Shown here: positions 1 through 8,594 of the stretch, in pieces
Position numbering within the stretch: the first letter of the stretch is position 1
Layout of the letters: each line of letters starts with the position of its first letter
NCBI RefSeq assembly: GCF_000189275.1
Contig: NZ_AEVT01000002.1
Span: 1 to 64,000 of the forward strand
Direction: 5' to 3'
Length of the DNA stretch: 64,000 bases
Source of the DNA: Vibrio sinaloensis DSM 21326
Lineage (GTDB): Bacteria; Pseudomonadota; Gammaproteobacteria; Enterobacterales; Vibrionaceae
Notes under the pieces: generated by a model
Database searches by the model: none
What the model was told of the DNA's origin: nothing
Seen by the model: the letters and a program-made list of their open reading frames with translations, nothing else
Position numbers and translations under genes: made by a program

Positions 1-323
1 ATATTAAAATTAAATAACTATTGAATAAGTTATTGGTAAATTTATTTTTATTTTGAGCAAAAGGTTTATTTAGCTCTTGAGGGTATTTTAAAAGCTAGTT
101 GCTTGGTTAACTTTGGTGATCTTCACAAAAATATCCTGCCAAAAAATCTACTGAATCATGATTATTTTTGTTACTGGTTAATTGGTTAAGTTCATGGCAT
201 TAATATGCTTAAAAAAAACTGTTTTTGTTCTAAGAGGTCAGTAGGTAAAGAGTATTGGATAAAGGTGAGAAATTTTATTCAAAGCGACGGATTTAAATGC
301 AAAGTCAACTTTCGGAGAGTTTT

Positions 324-337
324 TTGATTAATATCAA
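324..337. promoter_or_regulatory. candidate FNR box
   Basis: The sequence TTGATTAATATCAA is an exact match to the FNR consensus TTGAT-N4-ATCAA. It sits 3' of dcuA, so it is not placed to act on dcuA or aspA; it could control a minus-strand gene beyond the left edge. An anaerobic regulator site fits the neighbourhood of fumarate/C4-dicarboxylate genes. A 14-base palindrome in AT-rich DNA can arise by chance, so function is inferred only. Confidence 0.5.
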
Positions 338-371
338 AATTAGATTGTGACCTAGGTTTTTTTATTGAGTT

Positions 372-400
372 CAAAATAAAAAAGGGAGCCGAAGCTCCCT
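372..400 (-). terminator. rho-independent terminator of dcuA
   Basis: Read on the minus strand, a 7-bp stem AGGGAGC/GCTCCCT closed by a stable TTCG tetraloop is followed by a run of T. It begins about 19 bases after the dcuA stop codon, the expected place for an intrinsic terminator. Confidence 0.9.
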
Positions 401-418
401 GAGTGAATCCTTGCTAGT

Positions 419-1726
419 TTAGATAAACAAACTACCAAAGGTAAAGCCGAGTGCGACTGCCGAAGCGATGGTAACCACACCAGGAATAAAGAATGGGTGG
501 TTAAATACATACTTACCGATGCGGGTAGAGCCTGTGTCATCCATTTCAACAGCGGCTAGCAGCGTAGGGTAGGTTGGCAGGACGAACAGAGCACTCACGG
601 CTGCAAAAGAAGCCACAGCGGTAAGTGGTGCAACACCAATCGCGAGTGCTGCTGGCATTAAAGCGACCGTTGTAGCACCTTGCGAATAAAGCAACATTGA
701 TGCAAAGAACAGCACAAGTGCAAGCATCCAAGGATAGTCAGCCAGTAGGGCACCCGCGACATCTTTAATACCATCAACGTGCGCATTAACGAATGTTGAA
801 CCAAGCCAAGCGACACCTAATACACAAACACATGCTGTCATACCAGAGCGGAATGTTGCTGCCGATGGGATCTTCGCAGCGTCAATTTTAGTGACGAGCA
901 CGATCGCAGCAGCTGCGGCCAGCATTACCGTCATGATTGCTTCGTTACGACCCAAAGCTGGGTCAACAATAAGGCCTACAGATTTTGAAATAGCCGCAGC
1001 GTAGCAAACAACAAAACCAATGGCTGCAAGGAAGATGTAAGTTGCAGTCTTAGCGGTCGGTAGGATTTCACGCTTTGATTCTGTAGCCAGTTTGATGAGC
1101 CCTTTTTCCAGACGATCTTGGTAGATTGGGTCATCTTTTAGTTCACTGCCCATAAAGTTGGCGACGAAGGCACCGATCATACAAGCGACAAAAGTGGTTG
1201 GAATACACACAGCTAGCAGTGTTAAGTAATCGACACCCATAGGCGCAAGCATGGCAGCAAAGGCAACGACAGCAGCTGAGATAGGTGAAGCTGTGATGGC
1301 AATTTGCGACGCAACAACGGCGATTGATAAAGGACGAGACGGGCGAACGCCTTGACCTTTTGCAACTTCGGCAATCACGGGCAACGTGGAGAACGCGGTA
1401 TGGCCGGTACCAGCCATGAGCGTCATTACGAAAGTCACAATTGGCGCATAAAAGGTGATGCGCTCAGGGTGCTTGCGCAAAAAGTTTTCTGCCACTTGAA
1501 CTAACCAATCCATACCACCTGCCACTTGCATTGCTGCAATCGCAGTAATGACAGACATGATGATTAGAATTACATCAATAGGAATAAACGCTTGGCTGGT
1601 TGGTACGCCTAGTACTAAGGATAAAGCGATTACCCCCGCACCACCGGCGAGACCAATGCCAATACCACCAATTCTTGCTCCCAAATAGATGAAGAGCAGA
1701 ACGACAATGAGTTCGACTGCTACCAT
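419..1726 (-). CDS. dcuA: anaerobic C4-dicarboxylate transporter DcuA
   Basis: Inner-membrane carrier of the Dcu family, which exchanges or takes up fumarate, malate, aspartate and succinate, mainly during anaerobic growth. The 435 residues match the usual family length (about 433). The protein is hydrophobic almost throughout, starts with the N-terminal helix typical of DcuA/DcuB, and has the conserved segment around residues 105-125 (MAGTGHTAFSTLPVIAEVAK). The start is supported by GAGGTAAT seven bases upstream. It lies downstream of aspA on the same strand, the aspA-dcuA order known from enterobacteria, so aspartase and the carrier for its substrate and product are probably co-expressed. 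A terminator and a strong inverted repeat separate them, so dcuA may be expressed partly on its own. DcuB is the main alternative name; the aspA linkage favours DcuA. Confidence 0.92.
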   Translation of the reverse strand: MVAVELIVVLLFIYLGARIGGIGIGLAGGAGVIALSLVLGVPTSQAFIPIDVILIIMSVITAIAAMQVAGGMDWLVQVAENFLRKHPERITFYAPIVTFVMTLMAGTGHTAFSTLPVIAEVAKGQGVRPSRPLSIAVVASQIAITASPISAAVVAFAAMLAPMGVDYLTLLAVCIPTTFVACMIGAFVANFMGSELKDDPIYQDRLEKGLIKLATESKREILPTAKTATYIFLAAIGFVVCYAAAISKSVGLIVDPALGRNEAIMTVMLAAAAAIVLVTKIDAAKIPSAATFRSGMTACVCVLGVAWLGSTFVNAHVDGIKDVAGALLADYPWMLALVLFFASMLLYSQGATTVALMPAALAIGVAPLTAVASFAAVSALFVLPTYPTLLAAVEMDDTGSTRIGKYVFNHPFFIPGVVTIASAVALGFTFGSLFI

Positions 1727-1754
1727 ATTATTACCTCATAAAGTTACTTTTGAT

Positions 1755-1799
1755 TCTGATTATCTAAGCACTCTTCGCTTGAATGCTTAGATAATCAGA
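1755..1799. repeat. perfect 16-bp inverted repeat in the aspA-dcuA intergenic region
   Basis: Arms TCTGATTATCTAAGCA (1755-1770) and TGCTTAGATAATCAGA (1784-1799) are exactly complementary and are separated by 13 bases. The repeat lies just upstream of the dcuA ribosome binding site. There is no T run, so it is not a simple terminator. It could be an RNA hairpin in the dcuA leader that affects stability or translation, or a protein-binding site. Confidence 0.75.
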
Positions 1800-1844
1800 G
1801 TGATAAAAACCATTCTTGGAGTGTGGTTAACCGTATAGGAGACT

Positions 1845-1870
1845 AAAAAAGGCCCCGTTTGGGGCCTTTT
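1845..1870 (-). terminator. terminator between aspA and dcuA
   Basis: On the minus strand an 8-bp stem AAGGCCCC/GGGGCCTT with a four-base AAAC loop is followed by six T. It starts about 10 bases after the aspA stop. It probably ends most aspA transcripts, with some read-through into dcuA. Confidence 0.88.
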
Positions 1871-1879
1871 CACTACCTG

Positions 1880-3331
1880 TTATTCGTAGCGTTTTGCTTT
1901 ATACGTTGGGTGCATGAAGTTTTCAACACAAAGAATGTCGTCGAGCTCTTCTTCTGTAAGCAGGCCACGTTCCAGAACCACTTCACGGACGCTCTTACCT
2001 GTTTCAGCACAGATCTTACCGACGATGTCACCCTCATGGTGGCCAATGTATGGGTTTAGGTAAGTGACGATACCGATAGAGTTGTAGACGTAGCTTTCAC
2101 AGACTTCTTTGTTGACTGTGATGCCATCAATACACTTGTCGCGTAGGTTCACGCACGCGTTAGATAGGATTGAGATAGATTCGAACATGCTCTGCGCAAT
2201 CACCGGTTCCATCACGTTAAGCTGAAGCTGACCGCCCTCTGCTGCGAATGAGATAGTGTTGTCGTTACCTAGCACTTTGAAACAAACTTGGTTCACCACT
2301 TCTGGAACTACTGGGTTTACTTTTGCTGGCATGATTGAAGAACCAGCTTGTAGCTCAGGTAGGTTAAGTTCGTTAAGACCTGAACGTGGGCCAGAAGAGA
2401 GTAGACGCAAGTCGTTACAGATCTTAGACAGTTTTACGGCAAGACGTTTTAACGCGCCATGAGTCATTACGTATGCACCACAGTCTGACGTTGCTTCGAT
2501 TAAGTCTTCTGCTGGAACAACTTCAAGGCCTGTCACTTCTGCTAGGTGTTTTACTGCAGATGCTTGGTAACCTTGTGCTGCGTTTAAGCCAGTACCGATG
2601 GCTGTTGCACCTAGGTTGATCTCAAGAAGCAGCTTGGAGGTGTATTCAAGCGCACGAATTTCTTCATTAAGCGTAACGGCCCAAGCGTGGAATTCTTGGC
2701 CGACGGTCATAGGTACTGCATCTTGCAACTGAGTGCGACCCATTTTTAGCACATCTTTGAACTCTTGGCTCTTCAGTTCGAAGGCACCTTTTAGGTATTC
2801 AATCGCTTCAATCAGCTTTTGTACGCTGTTGTACACAGCAATGCGGAAACCTGTTGGGTAAGCACAGTTAGTAGATTGGCTCTTGTTGACGTGATCATTT
2901 GGGTTAACGAATTGGTATTGGCCTTTCTCTTTACCCATTAGCTCAAGGGCAACGTTTGCAATCACTTCGTTAGTGTTCATATTGACTGAAGTGCCGGCGC
3001 CGCCTTGGAATACGTCTGACGGGAATTGATCCATGCACTTACCTGTTTCAAGAATCAAATCACACGCTTCAATAATGTAGTTCGCGACATCTTTAGGAAT
3101 CACGCCAAGCTCTTTGTTGGCCAAAGCAGCGGCTTTCTTAGTCATCACCATACCACGTACAAATTCAGGTACGTCGGAGATGGTCATGTTTGAGATATTG
3201 AAGTTTTCGATAGCACGTAGGGTGTGAATGCCGTAGTAGGCATCAGCGGGCACGTGACGCTCACCTAGTAAGTCTTCTTCGATACGAGTTGCAGGGGTAG
3301 CTGTTTTTGGAGCATCGCTTAGTGTAGCCAT
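1880..3331 (-). CDS. aspA: aspartate ammonia-lyase (aspartase)
   Basis: Cytoplasmic homotetramer that converts L-aspartate to fumarate and ammonia, feeding fumarate respiration. The 483-residue product belongs to the fumarase/aspartase superfamily: it has the signature [11 protein letters not shown] near residue 328, the flexible loop with the catalytic serine, and the conserved segment [14 protein letters not shown] near residue 100. A GTG lies one codon upstream of the chosen ATG; the ATG gives the N-terminus ([12 protein letters not shown]) usual for vibrios. dcuA follows on the same strand after 153 bases. The upstream region has a perfect short palindrome (3435-3449) that could be an operator. 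Confidence 0.95.
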   Translation of the reverse strand: MATLSDAPKTATPATRIEEDLLGERHVPADAYYGIHTLRAIENFNISNMTISDVPEFVRGMVMTKKAAALANKELGVIPKDVANYIIEACDLILETGKCMDQFPSDVFQGGAGTSVNMNTNEVIANVALELMGKEKGQYQFVNPNDHVNKSQSTNCAYPTGFRIAVYNSVQKLIEAIEYLKGAFELKSQEFKDVLKMGRTQLQDAVPMTVGQEFHAWAVTLNEEIRALEYTSKLLLEINLGATAIGTGLNAAQGYQASAVKHLAEVTGLEVVPAEDLIEATSDCGAYVMTHGALKRLAVKLSKICNDLRLLSSGPRSGLNELNLPELQAGSSIMPAKVNPVVPEVVNQVCFKVLGNDNTISFAAEGGQLQLNVMEPVIAQSMFESISILSNACVNLRDKCIDGITVNKEVCESYVYNSIGIVTYLNPYIGHHEGDIVGKICAETGKSVREVVLERGLLTEEELDDILCVENFMHPTYKAKRYE

Positions 3332-3648
3332 CACAGGATCCTTAGATAATTATTCTGATAATAAAGTATTACTAGCCAATCTGTAGTTTAAGAATCCATT
3401 CGTCAGAGTTTTAGGCTGCTAAATCCGTCCTGACTTATGTGGCACATAATACTGTACTTAGGGCATAAAAATAGTAACTGGATCACCTTTTTTACTTTAT
3501 GTTGAGTTAAAGTTTTGTCAGTTATGAATAGGATGTTAATAACCCTTAAGTGGTAGTGGTTATTGAGTGTTGTATCACGTTTTTTTACAGCTTCAATTTG
3601 AGCTTAAGAAGCGTTTCGACGTACACTGAAAGCAACAAAGGAGGGCTT
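3332..3648. other. divergent intergenic region aspA/fxsA
   Basis: About 317 bases lie between two divergent genes and must hold both promoters. A 15-base palindrome TTATGTGGCACATAA (two 7-base arms around a G) lies at 3435-3449, about 104-118 bases upstream of aspA. It resembles the core of a CRP-type site only loosely, because the usual spacer is missing. No small gene is evident; the upstream extension of the fxsA frame has no similarity to FxsA. Confidence 0.6.
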
Positions 3649-4173
3649 GTGTTTCCTATCTTATTACTGCTATTTATTTTCGTCCCTATTATAGAAATAG
3701 GCTTATTTATCCAAGTGGGTGGATTTCTTGGTTTGTGGCCAACGATCGGCTTGGTTCTAGTGACCGCATTTGTCGGTGCTTCATTGGTTCGTAGCCAAGG
3801 CATTCAGACTTTAGTGTCTGTGCAAAATCGTCTCCAGCAAGGTGAGTTACCCGCCCAGCAGATTTTTGAAGGCGTCATGTTAGCGGTAGCGGGGGTTTTA
3901 CTGTTAACTCCGGGCTTTATGACAGATGCATTTGGCATGCTGGTCCTTCTGCCAGCCCCTCGCGCTGTGATTGCCAAATACCTAATGAGCAAAATGGTGG
4001 TGAAGTCGGTGGGTGGTCAGGGCTTCCACGCTGGCTTTCAAAATGATCCATTTGGCAAAAATACAAACCAAAACGACCCGTTTAACCGCGACCCGTTCCA
4101 ATCTCAGCAAGGGGATACCTTTGAAGGCGAGTTTGAACGTAAAGAGGATGATGATCGTAACAAACTGAATTAA
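3649..4173 (+). CDS. fxsA: FxsA family membrane protein
   Basis: Small inner-membrane protein of the FxsA family (174 residues; 158 in E. coli). In E. coli its overexpression suppresses exclusion of phage T7 by the F plasmid; its normal role is unknown. Visible features are hydrophobic helices from residue 3 to about 115, the motif GASLVRSQG near residue 43, LLLTPGFMTDAFG near residue 85, and a hydrophilic C-terminal tail ending in an acidic stretch with EGEFERKEDDD. The reading frame is open for 33 codons upstream, but a strong AAGGAGGG immediately precedes a GTG at 3649, and family members begin with this hydrophobic helix, so GTG is taken as the start. In many vibrios fxsA lies next to groES, which is not the case here. 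Confidence 0.88.
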   Translation: MFPILLLLFIFVPIIEIGLFIQVGGFLGLWPTIGLVLVTAFVGASLVRSQGIQTLVSVQNRLQQGELPAQQIFEGVMLAVAGVLLLTPGFMTDAFGMLVLLPAPRAVIAKYLMSKMVVKSVGGQGFHAGFQNDPFGKNTNQNDPFNRDPFQSQQGDTFEGEFERKEDDDRNKLN

Positions 4174-4193
4174 TAGCAGTTTGATATCGAACT

Positions 4194-4219
4194 AAAAGGC
4201 GCTGATGGCGCCTTTTTTT
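4194..4219 (+). terminator. terminator of fxsA
   Basis: Arms AAAGGCGC and GCGCCTTT around TGATG, followed by a run of T, about 20 bases after the fxsA stop. Confidence 0.9.
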
Positions 4220-4488
4220 GTTGGTAACTAGAAATGATACGTGCCATAAACATCTGTAACATTCTGTGATCTTAGATCTATTACTCTACTTTTTACTTAG
4301 TAATTTTATCAATAGGTGAGAAAAGTGTTGAAACGTAAATTTCCTTCTATTTATCAGTTTAATGGGTGGGATCTATATCCCATTTAAAGTGAATGTAATT
4401 TTACTTTCATACAGTCAAACATGATATTTGCCACAATTCGTCAACATCTGGACGTAGACAAAAATATAACGAATTGGTGGTGGAACAA

Positions 4489-7400
4489 ATGAACAACACA
4501 CTTTCTCCAAAACTCCTTACGCTGTGTATCGCCTCAGCACTATCTGGTACAGCAAGTGCTGAGATTATCCTGTCTCAGTACGTTGAGGGTGGCAGTTACA
4601 ACAAGGCGGTTGAAATTGCTAACACGGGCACGGAAGCAGTCACTCTGACTGGCTACCAGTTAGCCAAATCCTCTAACGGTGGTGGTGAATGGGCAAACCA
4701 TCTAGATCTCAGCGACGTCACTATCGCTGCGAATCAGGTGTATGTTGTCGCTCATTCTCAAGCAAGCGATGAAATCAAAGCCGTTGCAGGTAACCTGAAC
4801 AGTGACGTAGCCAACTTTAATGGTGATGACCCGATTGCACTGGTTAAAGATGGTCAATTGCATGACGTAATTGGTGTTATGGGCGATGTGGATTTCGCTA
4901 AAGACACTACCTTAGTTCGTAACAGCGATGCGCTAACACCTTCAGCAACATACCAAGCAGGACAATGGACGACCTTCCCGAAAGATAATATCGACGGTTT
5001 AGGTCAGTTAAATGCAGTTGAGCCACCTGCAGCTTTCGAGTGTTCAGTGGATGGCAATGATCCTCAGTTTACTTCTATTCAAGCTATCCAAGGTGAAGGT
5101 GATACTTCTCCACTTATTGATGGCTACCCATTCATTACAGATGAAGATCACTATGTCATGGGTGTCGTTAGTGCTGTAACCACAGGTCTAACCAAAGGAT
5201 TCTACCTACAAGCGCTTGAAAACGACGCCAATCCAAAGACTTCAGAAGGCCTATTCATTCACACGGATTTTGCTGACACTGAGCTGAAAGCGGGTGATGT
5301 GGTCTGTGTTAAAGGTAAAGTTCAAGAGTATTACAGCAATACTCAGCTCTCTTCTGATGCAAACAGCTACGTTAAAACTGATACGTCAGATGCATCACTA
5401 GTGACTCCGCTTGTAGTTGAAGAAGGTGAAACCTTGCGTGAAGCATTAGAGCGTTACGAAGGTATGCAAGTTGAGCTTACGTCTGCGAGTGAGTTGTTCG
5501 TCACGCGTAACTTCTCTTACGATTATGACTCACGTCGTAACAATATGCTGCTGGCTCATGAAGGTCCGTTGTTCAAGCCAACTCAAGTTCATGCTGCAGA
5601 TAGTGCAGAAGCGAAAGCATTGGCTGCTGAGAACGCGAGTAATCGAGTGTTCCTTGAGTCTGACGGCTATGCTCCAAGCGGCCAAATCCCTTATTACCCT
5701 GATTTTGCAGCAGATGCTGACCAAGATGGCTCATCAGAGCAACATATCCGTCTAGGCTCTCGCCTTGAAGGTCTACACGGTGTGGTTAACTACAGCTACG
5801 ACGAATACCGCATCATTGCCACCAATGAAGTGAACAATAGTAATTTTGTGACTTCTGGTGAAGGGTTTGATGTTGCACGTAAAGATGCGCCAAGTATTAC
5901 CGACTCTGATCTACGTGTTGCAAGCTTTAACGTACTTAACTATTTCACTAGCCACAGTTCAATTGGCGGACCTTTAAACGCATCATGTGACGACCAAGCG
6001 GATGCGGATGCGTCACGTGGCTGTAACCGCGGCGCTAAGGAACTGGATGAGTTCTTGGTTCAGAAAGCGAAAATCGTTAATGCAATGGTCAAGATGGATG
6101 CTGATATCATTGGCTTGATGGAAGTGGAAAACAATGGCTTCGCAGAAGGCAGTGCTATTCAGGACTTAGTGGATGCTTTAAACGCCAAAATCAGTGATAC
6201 GGAAGATCATTACAGCTTTGTTGAAATCGAAGATGGCGACAAGTACAACGATGACTTTTTCGGTAGCGATGCCATCATGGTGGCAATTTTATACCGTGCT
6301 GATTCTGTAACGCCAAAAGAAGCGGCGACAGTGATCATTACCCCTGAGCAGCACATTGCCGCAGATACAATTACACGCGATGACGGTAAAGGTGGCCAAG
6401 AAGGCAACCCTGCGTACGACAAATACCAACGTCACAGCTTGCTACAAACCTTCACTGTGAAAGAAACAGGCGAAGATTTATCGATTGTTGTTAACCACTT
6501 TAAGTCAAAAGGCTCTGAGTGTATTGAAGAGTGGATTGCAGGTGTAGAAGATACAGAACCGACGGATCTACAAGGTAACTGTAATAACTTCCGCGTTTCA
6601 GCTGCGCACGCTGTTGGTGAAGCACTGAAAGACGTCAAGGGCGATGTGCTTGTGATGGGTGACCTGAATGCCTACGGAATGGAAGACCCACTACTGACGC
6701 TGACCGATTACGATGCGTCTGACGCAGAAAATGGTAAAGATTACGGTCGCGAGATCTACACGGCGGCTTACACCAATGTCGCGGGTGGTGAAGTGAGTGC
6801 GGAACGCACCAAGATCGAGAAAGGCTTTGGTTACACGAATCTAAATACTTTATTGCATGGTGCTGATACCTTCTCTTACACATACTCTGGTGAGTTAGGT
6901 AACCTAGACCACGCGTTGGCAAGTAGCAGCTTGGCACAGAAAGTAGTTGCGATCGAAGATTGGCATATTAACTCTTTGGAAAGCAACTTGTTTGAGTACA
7001 GCAGCAAATACACAGGTAACATGCCTAAGTACACTGACGTTTACTCTGCATCAGATCACGATCCAGTATTGATTGCGATTGATCTGCCAGATACTGATAT
7101 CGACCTACCGGAAGAGGGGGAGAACCTAACTGTAAATGTTCGACTTCCACTCGATGCGGCGGAAGGTGATATTGTGACAGTAACCTTGAAAACGCCTGCA
7201 CAGCAAAACGCGGCTCGTTCTGCAGACATCGATTATACATCAACAGTAACGCTAACTCAGGCAGATGTTAACGCACGTACTGTAGCGGTTGAGTTTGAAA
7301 GTGCGCCAGAAGAAGGGACTTATCAACTAGAAGAAACCGTTACTGATTCAACAGGTGCAACGGTTAAGTATCAAGCGACACGTACCGTGGAAGTTGAGAA

Positions 7401-7512
7401 AGCACCAACGTCTACCGACGGAGAAGAGTCTGATGACAGTGATGGTGGCTCGACTGGGTTCGGTCTACTGTTCGCACTATCAGGTTTGCTTGCTTGGCGC
7501 CGTCGTAAGTAA
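4489..7512 (+). CDS. xds: secreted nuclease of the Xds/ExeM type with GlyGly-CTERM tail
   Basis: Large extracellular nuclease, 1007 residues. A signal peptide (residues 1-24, cleavage after SGTASA) is followed by a lamin-tail-like domain (about 25-135), an OB-fold-like region (about 185-300; ADTELKAGDVVCVKGKV) and an endonuclease/exonuclease/phosphatase domain from residue 475. The last has the expected motifs: LRVASFNVLNYF, DADIIGLMEVENN, VNHFKSKG, MGDLNAYG near 723 and SDHDPV at 855. The C-terminus carries an Asp/Ser-rich linker, a Gly-Gly segment near 985, a hydrophobic helix and RRRK, which is a GlyGly-CTERM sorting signal processed by rhombosortase and linked to type II secretion. The ATG at 4489 was chosen over an upstream TTG because it begins the signal peptide. 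In V. cholerae the equivalent gene (Xds) degrades extracellular DNA for nutrition and biofilm/NET escape, and it has the same neighbours pabA and argD. Confidence 0.88.
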   Translation: MNNTLSPKLLTLCIASALSGTASAEIILSQYVEGGSYNKAVEIANTGTEAVTLTGYQLAKSSNGGGEWANHLDLSDVTIAANQVYVVAHSQASDEIKAVAGNLNSDVANFNGDDPIALVKDGQLHDVIGVMGDVDFAKDTTLVRNSDALTPSATYQAGQWTTFPKDNIDGLGQLNAVEPPAAFECSVDGNDPQFTSIQAIQGEGDTSPLIDGYPFITDEDHYVMGVVSAVTTGLTKGFYLQALENDANPKTSEGLFIHTDFADTELKAGDVVCVKGKVQEYYSNTQLSSDANSYVKTDTSDASLVTPLVVEEGETLREALERYEGMQVELTSASELFVTRNFSYDYDSRRNNMLLAHEGPLFKPTQVHAADSAEAKALAAENASNRVFLESDGYAPSGQIPYYPDFAADADQDGSSEQHIRLGSRLEGLHGVVNYSYDEYRIIATNEVNNSNFVTSGEGFDVARKDAPSITDSDLRVASFNVLNYFTSHSSIGGPLNASCDDQADADASRGCNRGAKELDEFLVQKAKIVNAMVKMDADIIGLMEVENNGFAEGSAIQDLVDALNAKISDTEDHYSFVEIEDGDKYNDDFFGSDAIMVAILYRADSVTPKEAATVIITPEQHIAADTITRDDGKGGQEGNPAYDKYQRHSLLQTFTVKETGEDLSIVVNHFKSKGSECIEEWIAGVEDTEPTDLQGNCNNFRVSAAHAVGEALKDVKGDVLVMGDLNAYGMEDPLLTLTDYDASDAENGKDYGREIYTAAYTNVAGGEVSAERTKIEKGFGYTNLNTLLHGADTFSYTYSGELGNLDHALASSSLAQKVVAIEDWHINSLESNLFEYSSKYTGNMPKYTDVYSASDHDPVLIAIDLPDTDIDLPEEGENLTVNVRLPLDAAEGDIVTVTLKTPAQQNAARSADIDYTSTVTLTQADVNARTVAVEFESAPEEGTYQLEETVTDSTGATVKYQATRTVEVEKAPTSTDGEESDDSDGGSTGFGLLFALSGLLAWRRRK

Positions 7513-7534
7513 TCTTATTTCTTCAGTGTAAATG

Positions 7535-7566
7535 AATAAGGCCAGCATCAGCTGGCCTTATTTTTA
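7535..7566 (+). terminator. terminator after the nuclease gene
   Basis: A 12-bp perfect stem AATAAGGCCAGC/GCTGGCCTTATT with the loop ATCA runs into a T run. It starts about 22 bases after the stop codon. Confidence 0.92.
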
Positions 7567-7646
7567 TCGTTTGCCCTTGCCTTTCTGAACTCTTATTGCA
7601 CAATACCGCCCTTAATCTCGAAATTTATCAACGCTAGTTAGAAGTC

Positions 7647-8225
7647 ATGCTGTTAATCATCGATAATTACGATTCCTTTACTTACAACTTGTACCAATAC
7701 TTTTGTGAGCTTGGCGCTGAGGTAAAGGTCGTGCGTAACGATGAGATTGATATTGCGGGCATTGAAGCTCTGCAGCCGAGCCATCTAGTGATTTCTCCTG
7801 GCCCTTGTACACCGAATGAAGCGGGCATATCCTTGCAAGCCATTGAGTATTTTGCTGGTAAGTTACCGATTTTGGGAGTTTGTTTGGGCCACCAAGCGAT
7901 AGCCCAAGTATTTGGTGGTGAGGTTGTGCGAGCTCGTCAGGTTATGCATGGAAAAACATCCCCTATACGCCATAACAACCAAAGTGTTTTTCAAGGTTTA
8001 AACAATCCTCTTACCGTGACTCGTTACCACTCCTTGGTGGTAAAAAATGGCACACTCCCGGACTGCTTCGAGTTGACCGCTTGGACAGAGCTGTACGATG
8101 GCTCCATGGATGAAATTATGGGCTATCAGCATAAGACTCTGGCGATTGATGCGGTTCAATTCCACCCTGAATCGATTAAAACCGAACAAGGTCACGAGCT
8201 TTTAGCCAATTTCCTAAAGCGCTAA
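7647..8225 (+). CDS. pabA: aminodeoxychorismate synthase, glutamine amidotransferase subunit
   Basis: Class I glutamine amidotransferase, 192 residues, that releases ammonia from glutamine for PabB to convert chorismate to 4-amino-4-deoxychorismate, a step to p-aminobenzoate and folate. The nucleophile elbow LGVCLGHQ places the catalytic Cys at 79; the His-Glu pair is in VQFHPESI near 170; the N-terminal [10 protein letters not shown] and [12 protein letters not shown] are family signatures. TrpG of anthranilate synthase is closely related; the stand-alone position next to argD, as in V. cholerae and enterobacteria, and the absence of other trp genes favour PabA. No clear terminator follows. 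Confidence 0.88.
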   Translation: MLLIIDNYDSFTYNLYQYFCELGAEVKVVRNDEIDIAGIEALQPSHLVISPGPCTPNEAGISLQAIEYFAGKLPILGVCLGHQAIAQVFGGEVVRARQVMHGKTSPIRHNNQSVFQGLNNPLTVTRYHSLVVKNGTLPDCFELTAWTELYDGSMDEIMGYQHKTLAIDAVQFHPESIKTEQGHELLANFLKR

Positions 8226-8594
8226 AGCCTGACTGGGATCACTTTTTTTAACATTTCTTTCATAATTGATGCTGCGAATATTATGTGAAAAACTATTCGT
8301 AGACTTTGCTGTTCCTACCCTTCAGCCCTTGTGGCGCCTATGCTTAATCTGAGCTTATCTTTGTTATAAGAATATATTGCTTCATAAAACGGGTGGCTTG
8401 ATGCATAAATACTCACACATGATGGGAATTCGACTTTTTCCTTGTGAGTAAAAAGCATAAATCACTATTGAAAAGGTTAATTGTTTGTAAATACAATGCC
8501 GTAATTGCTTAAAAGCAAAATAATATCTTATTTCATTGAATGGAAGTAAGGACACCATATTCGCTATGCATGCGGTATCGAGAGGGAATGTGCA
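8226..8594. promoter_or_regulatory. pabA-astC intergenic region with a candidate ARG box
   Basis: This 369-base AT-rich region precedes the arginine genes. The sequence TGCATAAATACTCA at 8402-8415 matches the ARG-box consensus TGAAT-N4-ATTCA at most positions, which would fit ArgR control. I could not assign a -35/-10 pair confidently, and found no correctly spaced sigma-54 promoter. A minus-strand frame across the right half overlaps the start of astC and looks spurious. Confidence 0.4.

Larger units (their letters stand above)
1..418. other. AT-rich intergenic region downstream of dcuA
   Basis: No convincing gene lies here. The stretch is visibly AT-rich and is interrupted by stops in all frames; the short antisense frame near its right end is a by-product of the dcuA 3' end. 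It holds the dcuA terminator at 372-400 and an exact FNR-type palindrome at 324-337, both listed separately. The promoter content suggests that a gene to the left of the window may start from here, but this cannot be seen. Confidence 0.7.

Noticed and set aside
4380..4440. possible Pho box upstream of the nuclease gene
   Set aside because: One half resembles CTGTCAT, but the second half at the required spacing does not, so PhoB control cannot be claimed from sequence.
8390..8420. sigma-54 promoter upstream of astC
   Set aside because: A GG and a GC are present (TGGCTTGATGCAT), but they are four bases too close for a -24/-12 promoter.
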